Shown: in pieces, positions 55,737 through 64,000 of the stretch
How the letters are laid out: each line of letters opens with the position of its first letter
Position numbering within the stretch: position 1 is the first letter of the stretch
Made by a program: the position numbers and the translations under genes
Source: Dysidea avara
Taxonomy: Eukaryota > Porifera > Demospongiae > Dictyoceratida > Dysideidae
Length of the DNA stretch: 64,000 nucleotides
NCBI RefSeq assembly: GCF_963678975.1
Contig: NC_089280.1
Location: forward strand, 34,601,508 to 34,665,507
Direction: 5' to 3'
Notes under the pieces: generated by a model
What the model saw: the letters and a program-made list of their open reading frames with translations, nothing else
Told to the model about the DNA's origin: nothing
Databases searched by the model: none

Positions 55737-56788
55737 CTGTGCTCACTCTGATGATAGTCCTGATGAGTGTACTAGTGTTACTGGGGCAACTTGTGATGAC
55801 CCTCTTGTTCCAATTACAGCCCATCATTCACCCACCAAGGAGACTACACATTGCACATCATTGTTCATTGATACTGACAGTGGAGTGGGTTGTCAACTAT
55901 CATTGTGGGGACCTTGGATGGCAAGGTAGGCCTGTTGTCATATCTCATGACATTGTCACATGATATGCTTGTTCTTTCAGATATCGATCGATCATGTCCC
56001 ATGTGCTGCCAGATTGGGCTCCTTCAGTTGGGCAGGTAATAAAAGCACTGTACATGCTGCACCCTTTATGCGATGTGCATTCTCAATATAGAATCTGCCA
56101 AAGACCACCTTTTTATCAACCCTCCTCCCAAGAATTATAAGTGTTAGCTATGTCTGGGTCATTGTTACAAGGCTGTTTCCAGCACAGTCCAGTCTGCTAA
56201 ATACATTTCCATAATGTGACTCAAACAATATCAGCATTTGGTTGCCATGTTGTTTGTTTACTTACAAAGGACCATCCTCCTCCCTGCAATTGCTTTCCCG
56301 ATAACATGTTGACTACCATTTGGTCATTTCTCAACACATTTTTGAAGAATGTTTATCAGCATTATCAAAAAGTTTACATCAGCCAGGTGCACATTATAAA
56401 GGTGGAATGGTCTGTAGTGTTTGGTGGTAGCAAGAGGAGAAACTTTTGCTGTTGTACAGACCTCTATCAATATCTGTTGAGGGTTTAGGGTCTTTGGAAA
56501 AATGGCCTGTCCCTCGCTTAAGCAATATTGTGTAATCACTTTTTCATTACTATACTCCTGCTCCTATATGTAGATGTTTGAATTGTTATGTATGGTTTAC
56601 CCTTAGTAATGTGTTTTGTCAGGTGTTCGCGTGGACAATGGGTGACCCCATCCTTCCAGATACACAAGAGCAAGATCATAGACCAGTGTCTTCCTCATGA
56701 AGCAGTAATCTTACCTCATAGAATTGACCCTATAGAACGTGAACCCTTGTACAACTTTTTAAAAATTGAATATTTTAATATATAATGG
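55737..56788 (+). pseudogene. DUSP12 3'-half pseudogene
   Basis: Copies of DUSP12 exon 5 (partial, 55,737-55,925), exon 6 (55,981-56,035) and exon 7 (from 56,623). Exon 5 has small insertions (extra CTGA and G around the VEWLST region) that break the frame. Exon 6 has an inserted GATCGATC-like repeat and a lost base pair in CPKC. Exon 7 lacks the start of its coding part (AGGTGTTCGCGTGG where the gene has AGGTGCAAGGTGTTCATGTGG). The phosphatase domain is absent. Non-functional remnant of segmental duplication. Confidence 0.88.
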
Positions 56789-56818
56789 AAGTACATATGT
56801 TTTGTCGTATGATTTATG

Positions 56819-57077
56819 CACCTATCAATGTCAAGCCCCACCTACCCCAGGTCGGGCAGAGGTAGAGATTGTTGGGGATTTGCAAATGCGAGAATGCAAA
56901 TTCCCCACCCCTGGGGACAACTTTGAGTTATGAATCCCCTATATACTAATTATCCCGGGAATCACAACAGTATGGAAAAGTACAGATATTCGTGTTGCAA
57001 ATGCCCCTACCCTGGGGACGAGCTTGGGTGACAAATCCCCCCGACCTGGGGTAGGTGGGGCGTGACATTGATAGGTG
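56819..57077. mobile_element. GC-rich palindromic MITE
   Basis: Left arm CACCTATCAATGTCAAGCCC..CCACCTACCCCAGGTCGGG; right arm is the inverse (CCCGACCTGGGGTAGGTGG ... TGACATTGATAGGTG). Inner direct repeats: CTGGGGAC(A/G)A...AATCCCC twice. Much richer in G+C than its surroundings. Absent from the matching place in unit 1 (near 51,110). Confidence 0.85.
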
Positions 57078-57259
57078 GTACATCACGTCAAACTGACTTT
57101 AGCAAAGGAGGGAGAGTGACATGTTAGTTTTGTGATGAGACTATATAGTTTTACCTTTACTATATGACATAATACAATTTCATACATTATGATTAATTTC
57201 ATTTATGCTCTGGCATTATAAAAATTGAGCATTTTGAGCAAAAGTGTACAAGTTCATAC

Positions 57260-58017
57260 TCATACAGGAGTGTCCTCAGATAGATCAATTGGCGCAGCAA
57301 TTGTATCTACACTAGAGCCCATCATTTTGTCCTACAATACAAATTCACACAATACGGTCATTAACAACACTCCTTACCCAGCCTCCTTGCTCACGAATCC
57401 AAGGTTGGAAGCCATGTTCAACAAGGTATCGACCTACATGATTAACAAATTGATTTTGCCGATGTGTGTCACCACCAGCGTTATTTAATTCTTCACAGAC
57501 GTAACAACAGTTCGCAAGTACTAGTAAGATTTGTTCTTTACGGTTTGCTAGGGCATTGGCAGCGGCGCGCAACACACTGGTGCATATGCCCTTGAAATCA
57601 TTGTAGTTTGAGTTGATGTCCCAAACTGTGTGACCGCTACTGATGTAACCGTCATATAGATCATCAAGTACTTTCTTATGTTTCTCTGCTATTTGGATAA
57701 GCTTTTCTGCGGTGGCAGTAGTTTGGTCAATTTGCTCTTCACTGACTGACGCGCCAACTGAGGCAGAGAGGGGTACTACTACTGAAGACTGAACCCGAGA
57801 CTGGGTGAGACCTTTCGGCTTAGTTTCCAGACCTATAATGTATATACAATAGTACTAGTCCAGTAAACGGCTAACCTTGGGATATAAGTTTCTTGCTCTG
57901 TTTTTGATGGTAAATTTTAATAACAGATCCCGCAAACTGTGCAGTTTCAGCGAGGAACACCTCCTCCTGGCCCAAACTGTCCAGCGACTCTTCCTTTGTT
58001 ACGACGCAAGCTGCCAT
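57260..58017 (-). CDS. Bcl-2 family protein, copy 3
   Basis: 222 aa. Exons 58017-57876, 57832-57378, 57331-57260 (669 nt). Close paralogue of copy 2: same LDSLGQEEVFLAETA start region, linker SRVQSSVVVP, BH3-like AEKLIQIAEKHKK, BH1-like NRKEQILLVLANCCYVCEEL and BH2 WIREQGGW, with the intron directly after it. The last exon ends LSEDTPV without a membrane anchor. An ATG three bases upstream (58020) is an equally possible start. The frame is intact, so it is probably functional, although its DUSP12 neighbour in the same unit is broken. Confidence 0.87.
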
Positions 58018-58782
58018 CATGACACGCCACCAAACCAAGTTGATTATAACTCCCTAGGGAAATGCCCTCTGTACTTTTAAATTTATGCAAGTGTTAATGA
58101 GTTGAGAAGCCGCATCAATGTACTTATTATGATGTCACTACTAATCTATATTTGGCCTCAGTCAAAAAGTTCGCCCTGGCATTGATTTTACAGTACTGCA
58201 TACAGGTATAATCTATCAATGGTCCCATTTATGCACACACATTATTATGACCAGCACTGAAGGTCTGACAGCAACATGTGCCACAGCCTTAGGATTACCT
58301 AACCTAATTTCAAGGACATGACTTAATTAAAAAGGTCAGCTATTATAATGGCCTAGCTAGCTACCATGGATACACTGGAAGTCACCTGGATGTACACTTG
58401 GCAGATACTAACAGCATTGTGGTGTGAGCATCAGCTTGACAGTGTCCGGAACGAGTACAAATAAATTAATACAAAGTTAACTTGTCCTATCAAACATCAC
58501 ACAATAAACTAGAGAAGTTACTTCAACAGTGTAATGGTAAGCATGCTGCAAATATTTATCAATTCCAGAATTACAAGTTACCAAAACATTGGCTTGCTCA
58601 GGCTTGCCCGACCTAAAATATCAGGACATTGTTCCCAAGGTGTGCATCCCAAGGTGTGCAACTATCAATACAGGTTTCCACTATGGAGTATACACTTATC
58701 ATTACCAGATCTGTCTGTACACATGATTCATGAATTAATATTATAAAATGATAAAAATTGACTGTCATTTTATTGGTGGTTA
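58018..58782. other. Intergenic region between Bcl-2 copy 3 and WDR24
   Basis: No gene. At about 58,248-58,309 it holds a short repeat (GACCAGCACTGAAGGTCTGA...TTAGGATTACCTAAC), the uninterrupted version of the sequence into which the 727-bp element at 34,257 inserted. A TATGGACAC-family end is near 58,620-58,660. Confidence 0.65.
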
Positions 58783-61700
58783 CTAAGTGATGCAGACATG
58801 TCCACAGCCAGACGGACACATTTTGCTTTGACGATACCACTCCGTCATGTGATAAAGATGGCCACCATGACCACAAGTCTGACAACTAGTGTAAAGTCCC
58901 TGCACCGTACTGTGGCTAAGGGGGAAGAACACACAATGAAGATTATCTCTTAAACAAAATAACAAGAGTATATTATATGCTCTCCCCATTATATATTCTC
59001 TTGTAGAGAAACCTTTATAATAAAGTAGCTAGGACTGGAACCAACGTCAAACTTTAACCTTTGAAGTTTTTGTAAGAAAGCTACTGAATCTTCAAAGCTT
59101 TGTTGATTATGTCATGTTCATAACTGATGGGTGTATGGTCTCACACTTTGTTGCAGGTATAGTACAACTGCTTATATAGACTACAAATTTTGTCAATGAT
59201 AGTTGGATTCTTACAGGGCTTTTGACTGATTAGACCTGCCAGTATCCATGGTTACAAAGCTTTGGAGGGGTAAAACTACCTTTGAAGGTTCTTTGAAGTG
59301 TTGGACCAGCCCTAGTTTTAGAGCGAGTCTAGCAATTTTGTAGTTACAGAAAGGTATGGCTCGCAGGGATAGGGGAGTCAGACAGAGTGACAGTAAGGCT
59401 CAGTCAGCCTCTATGTGTGTAACTATATCTGTGTTAAGCACCCTCTAAAAATAATATTGTACTATTCACTGTATTCAGGTATGGCTTTGTTTCTCATTTG
59501 ATATCACCATCTAGATAGCAGTGAAATTTTGGCTAGATCCAGCCCCTAGACTAGTTGCTTTCAGCAGCACTCGAATGACACAAAAGCTCTTCTGGATGAT
59601 AGACAGGTAAGATCAGTGCTTTTCTATACGAAAAAAACTTGATAGAAGGAAAAGTTGTCAAATCCACACTTGATCAGCTTAAATGTTGATGGTCCTTTTA
59701 AAGGCATTAATGGACAATTCATGAATTAAAATTCGACAAATTTAACTGATTCATCAACCTTTTCTTGTCTGAGTTTCCTGTGGTACAGTACTGTATTTCT
59801 ATCTAAAACAAATGATAAGTACAGCATGTAGTTTGGACTTCATCAGTTTTTTTTTTGCATTATAGCCATAAAGTAGTCAGGGTTTTGGCTCACTTGTCGA
59901 GTCTACTCTGATGCTCTTGGTCAATAGCGTTTGTTTACATTGGTTAATTGGTAGGGATAATTGGGAGCGTGTCTACAACTCTATTATGTCATCAGCTGAA
60001 GTAACACAGTTACAGCTGCAATAGAACAATCAAATACTCAAGTAGAGCATTTATTTGCCTTCATCAATTTCCCCTGATGAAAAAAACAATCATACCCTGG
60101 CCCTAGAGGACCTTTATGGCCTCTTGGCAGTATTGCTTCGGTAGAGAATTAAGCCCAAAGTGTTTCAGAGCAGCAAAATAAACACTTTTGATAAGTTGTT
60201 ATGAAAATTAAATTTTTTAAAGTAGTAAAGTTTCCACTGACTAACTGCCTGTCTGATGCCTTCAGACAAGTGTAACTTGATAACAGCAAGGCTACAGGCC
60301 TGATTTTTTTTCACTGTGTTAGTATGGAGTCTACGGACCCTCAACAGTAAAAGGTCTTACAACAAACAAACTACAGAGAACAAGCAGCATAGTAACCTGT
60401 TCCTCAGGTTGTGATGTATGTTTCATGAAAATGATAAGAATTTATGTGCTTGTGCTTCAATGAAGAGTCACCTCTTTATTGTGAATATAAGGGGCTATAC
60501 AGCGGACACTCCCTGTTGTGTAAAAATTGTTAAACCTGTCTGTAGGTAAGGAGTTGAGAAACACCAAACATCCTTTGAGAAATTTCAACACCATTAATGT
60601 CAGTTAGTGTGTTGATTAACACCTCATATGTTATGATTATTTTTGGCTGACAGATATTTCTCAGAACTCAGCTATGTAAAGAAGACTCAGTAACACGAGT
60701 CACAAGTTGTGTGACTTTAAGAACAACACCGAGCCAGTTACCTTGTTGACAACACAACAATACCATGTTTACTAGCAGACACACACACGCACACACACCA
60801 GTGACACCCTTACACATACCATACTGAACAGTGGTTGGTTAGTTTTTCACATCGTTCACAATTCCAACCGGAGGAGGGTAAGGATTTGTGACAATGACCA
60901 CAGTTGTTGATCATGACAGTGGAGTTCTAGTGTGTCACACAGAGGGGAGAGGGGGTAATGGTGACACACACAGTGACACAAGACACACCTGACTCTCGCC
61001 ACTGATCTCTTCCAATGGACACAGCTTAATGACAAGAGCTGCTTGTTTCCAGAGCTGTTTCCGTTTTAACAAATCTAGAAAGAAAAGATATTCTTTATCA
61101 GAGAGGAGGGATCATACAGTATGTATATTTTGGATCACGAGATTTGGGTTTTTTGGTCAAAAAAATATCACCCAAAAACCAGCTTCAAAATACCATCCTG
61201 GCGTCTTGGCAGTATTGGTTAGGTATAATCAAGCTCAAAAGTGCCTTCAGTACAACCCTAAACGTTTCCAATAGATTGCTACAAATTAAATGGAATTTTC
61301 TACTGACTGACTAACTGTAAACAAAAATCGTCTGTAGTTTCATTTTCGAGTCAGCAATTGATAGTCAGGGTGAATGTTCAATTGAAAATGTTACTTCTGG
61401 TGCCATCCTTTATTTTGATACGGTATGCACAGGTTCACCAGTCGTAATAATGTTATAAAAAGTAAACAAACAAGTATTAGAAACTTAAGAATTTTAGGGA
61501 TCATAGAAGAAAAAAGTAAGGAAACAAGGGAGGTCACCTACACATGCAGATATACTAGTGAACATGTAATCCCTGATTCAGTCTATGATCTCTAATCGAA
61601 CTTAAAATTCTTATACTTGTCATAATTATCCCCACAATGTGTGACTACACTACCAAATATGGCAACAGGTGTTAAGGTTAGTTTATTAGCTAAGAAAGTA

Positions 61701-63429
61701 ATGTGTTGTGTTGAGAGGGATCTGGGACATATATGACATGGATAACAATTATCCTTGCTATGGATCTGAGGTGTAAATGTTGAATTACGGTAGTTCAACA
61801 TGTCAATGAACAATAAACATCAGAAATGGAGTAAATTAGTTGAACTTTTATAACTAATATGTATTTTCAATTGTCATGTGTTTTACCACACAAATTGTTT
61901 AGTGCACTGGCTATTCACACGATCGACGGTGTCACTAAAAGTATTACTAAAAGCTAATGACACTGACCAAGCAACTCAAACATCAAATACACCAAAAACT
62001 TACCTTCACACAGACAGTGAAAGACATCACTGGCAAACTTCAGTTTTAGCGTTAGGGCTGGGTTCAGCCTTAGTTTCTTCTTCACTAGTCTTCCATTCTT
62101 TTGACTTGCATTTATAAGGTAGAAAACAAATAGCTGGCACAGGTAGTTGAATGGTTAGCATAGTAGACTAGAGTATAGGTTGTGGGCAAGGGTTGGGTAT
62201 CTGCTTCAGTACAATGTTTGTTCTTCTACAGTTTTTTTTTGTTGTCTAAGCTTTTGCTGGTTGGTGTCAATAGCTTTTGGTGGTGCTTAATGTCAATAGC
62301 CTCAGGCATTTTATAGTGGTAGAGTACATTAAATAGAACACACTTACCAATGTATGTTGAGAACCACAGCTCCATTAGAGCTGGGTCAATCTTCTTCTGT
62401 AAGTTAACATCTTGTAGTACCAGTAACACTGATACACTGGTCTGTACATCTCCCTACAGTACAGGTATAATACAGGATGTACAGGATGAGGTATATAACC
62501 ATATAAGGAACTAGGAACTACAGATTACATGTACAGGGGGTACAGCAATTTTTACTAGTCTAATAATTATGAACTAAACGACCAATTATTCAATTATTCT
62601 TTAAGCACTGAAATCTTGTGTTGGACAGTAAGGTAAAGCCTGAGAGCCATTTCTATCTTTCAGTATGAACATGTCACTTAGTTCACAATCTCAAAGCTTC
62701 TAAACTGGTTCATTTGTCACATCACAACTTATTAAACTGCTAACAAAATTAGTATTCAAATAGTGTGTTAATGAATCAAATAATATCATGCCAATTGAAT
62801 AGTTGAATATCTGAATAATTGTTTCGAAAGCAATTTGGCAGGTAAACATATGGTGAAAAATCAACAAATGCTATGTACATACATGTAGAACAGTCCAGCA
62901 GCATGAGGTTAATAAAATATTATTTATTGTGTCTAAATAAAGCCTGGTGGGTTGGGATAATACATGGACCGATTCCAAGTACATGAGTATAGGAATTTTG
63001 TACTTAAGTAAATTATTTGTACTATGAACAGTTTCAAATCTACTTGGCCATATTCCCACCAGGGGTACTACCTCTGTATGAATAAACAACACAATAATTA
63101 CAGGATTGTAAACTGGGATTTTCCCTTCTATTTGTATATCATATGAACTAGTACTATTCTGTATAGGTGATTTTTGTTGGGTAGAAAGTCATCAATTTAA
63201 CAGATTGAGATATACTCTAATAGAACAGTCAGAAAATGTACAGACATACTTTTCAAGTTGTTATATATAGCAGAAAGGAGAAAAATAAGCCACAAAATAT
63301 GAAGTGGACAGTGACTGAATGTTCTGCACACACCAACAAAGTTGTACATACAACACACACCTTCTCAGCATAAAAGTACAACATGTTTACTACAATTTGA
63401 TGGAAGTTCCAGTGTGGGAACAGTAATGC
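58783..63429 (-). CDS. WDR24: WDR24-like GATOR2 subunit, C-terminal exons (5' end outside window)
   Basis: Subunit of GATOR2, which relays amino-acid sufficiency to mTORC1 at the lysosome. Exons found: 63429-63361, 62453-62348, 61074-60989, 60926-60820, 58915-58783, all GT-AG with matching phase. They read ...FHQIVVNMLYFYAEK / GDVQTSVSVLLVLQ...STYI / DLLKRKQLWKQAALVIKL / CGHCHKSLPSSGWNCERC / CHSTVQGLYTSCQTCGHGGH...CPSGCGHVC. The GDVQ...VL, YIDLL...LW and C-terminal double zinc/RING signature match WDR24 better than WDR59, though the last exon resembles both. An exon ending ...LAHHHHQQQQ (about 63,531-63,470, minus) probably precedes these. The WD40 propeller exons must lie right of the window. 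Confidence 0.82.
60777..60799. repeat. CA microsatellite
   Basis: Short ACACAC(G)CACAC run beside the donor of the WDR24 zinc-finger exon. The unit 1 equivalent is longer (54,400-54,450) and includes GTGCGCGCGTGC. Confidence 0.8.
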
Positions 63430-63469
63430 CTGTAGGAGAACATGATGACATCACTGCACCCCATCCCCA

Positions 63470-64000
63470 AACCTGTTGCTGCTGGTGATGATGATGAGCT
63501 AAGGCGTCCACTAGTCGAGAAGTCTTTCCAGCCTCTGTAGACCCATGGGCACTGTGTGTGATGATGTTATACTACATGCTATGATGTCATCATATAGGGG
63601 ACTAACCTCTGACTGGCTGACTCTGCAGATATCAGGTCAGGACTAGGACGTCTGGAATAATATATATGTAACTGTTTAGCTTATAAATTCACAAACAATA
63701 AACACAGCTTCTGGTGTTTACTAGGACATCATACATTGCATAGATTAGGGACAGGACTACTACTAGGGAGGTTGTACCATGTCTTTCATATGAAGGTGGG
63801 GGAATCAGAAGTACCATCTGAAACTCACTTGATATGGAGACATGCGACAGTTGGTATTTGCCTACCCAAGTATAATATTGATGTTAGAGGTAGGTGGGCT
63901 GCTTCCTTAGTTTATACCAAGTCTCGTAGTAAAGGTTCTTGTTCAACAACGACAGCAACTGGGCACAACCAAAGATTGAGCCTGGAACTTTCAATTACCA
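63470..64000. other. Right edge: probable WDR24 intron and exon sequence plus SINE fragment
   Basis: A probable WDR24 exon (about 63,531-63,470, minus; AGKTSRLVDALAHHHHQQQQ) in a frame compatible with the next exon. Beyond it no exon is firmly placed. From about 63,925 to 64,000, minus strand, the sequence matches the head and body of the SINE at 27,950 (GAAAGTTCCAGGCTCAATC and GAACAAGAACCTTTACT). Confidence 0.5.

Larger units (their letters stand above)
55737..60980. repeat. Segmental duplication, unit 2
   Basis: Second copy of 50,035-54,635, with the same order of features. Differences include an extra MITE at 56,819-57,077 that unit 1 lacks. Confidence 0.88.

Noticed and set aside
61997-62110. 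Exon-like stretch on the minus strand (QKNGRLVKKKLRLNPALTL) with a GTAAGT donor
   Set aside because: It sits in a WDR24 intron, but the flanking exons join perfectly without it (STYI-D-LLKRK). No other evidence for a nested gene.
62138-62215. tRNA-like A box (TAGTTGAATGG) suggesting a tRNA or SINE head
   Set aside because: No convincing B box or cloverleaf could be drawn. No tRNA gene is claimed anywhere in the window.
63616-63659. Possible further WDR24 exon on the minus strand (RPSPDLISAESASQR)
   Set aside because: Splice signals look right, but its phase does not fit the next probable exon, so it was not added to the model.

Overview
The window looks like nuclear DNA from an early-branching animal, most likely a demosponge (Amphimedon-like). 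This is inferred from gene content, not from any search. It is AT-rich, the genes have many short GT-AG introns, and the intergenic and intronic DNA is full of small inverted-repeat elements (MITEs), SINE-like pieces and microsatellites. All gene models below were built by hand from reading frames, splice sites and phase continuity. Every complete model closes to a whole number of codons.

Layout. (1) 1-14.4 kb, plus strand: three tandem kappa-class glutathione S-transferase (GSTK) copies. Copy A is cut by the left edge. Copy B is complete, has a spare first exon, and like A ends in a C-terminal hydrophobic anchor. Copy C is decayed. (2) 15.8-35.3 kb, minus strand: two tandem genes for the alpha subunit of mitochondrial processing peptidase (PMPCA). 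Copy 1 is a full 523-aa protein. Copy 2 has lost most of the glycine-rich loop and the C-terminus but is otherwise open. Old SINE and MITE insertions lie in the same introns of both. (3) 35.6-46.8 kb, plus strand: a giant Crumbs-type gene of 3166 aa. It has 65 EGF repeats, three laminin-G domains in the Crumbs order, one membrane span, and a 40-residue tail with a GSYSP motif and a C-terminal ERLI. (4) 48.0-58.0 kb: three Bcl-2 family genes on the minus strand (207, 218 and 222 aa). None has a membrane anchor and all end in E-(G/D)-T-P-V. They are interleaved with a dual-specificity phosphatase gene of DUSP12/YVH1 type (plus strand) and a broken 3' copy of it. (5) 58.8 kb to the right edge, minus strand: the 3' exons of a WDR24-like GATOR2 subunit, with a second copy of its last two exons at 52.6-54.6 kb. 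A segmental duplication (about 50.04-54.63 kb and 55.74-60.98 kb) explains the repeated DUSP12 / Bcl-2 / WDR24 pieces.

How the genes relate. Nothing here is an operon. The genes share conserved eukaryotic cell functions: mitochondrial or peroxisomal redox chemistry (GSTK), presequence cleavage (MPP), epithelial polarity (Crumbs), apoptosis control (Bcl-2), ribosome biogenesis and stress phosphatase (DUSP12), and amino-acid signalling to mTORC1 (WDR24). Two head-to-head pairs (PMPCA copy 2 / Crumbs and Bcl-2 copy 1 / DUSP12) have start codons 272 and 132 bp apart and may share promoters. The most unusual items are the tail-anchored GSTKs, the loop-less MPP alpha paralogue, the expanded Crumbs, the anchor-less Bcl-2 trio with PDZ-ligand-like ends, and a 54-nt DUSP12 intron carrying a motif also found in nearby MITEs.
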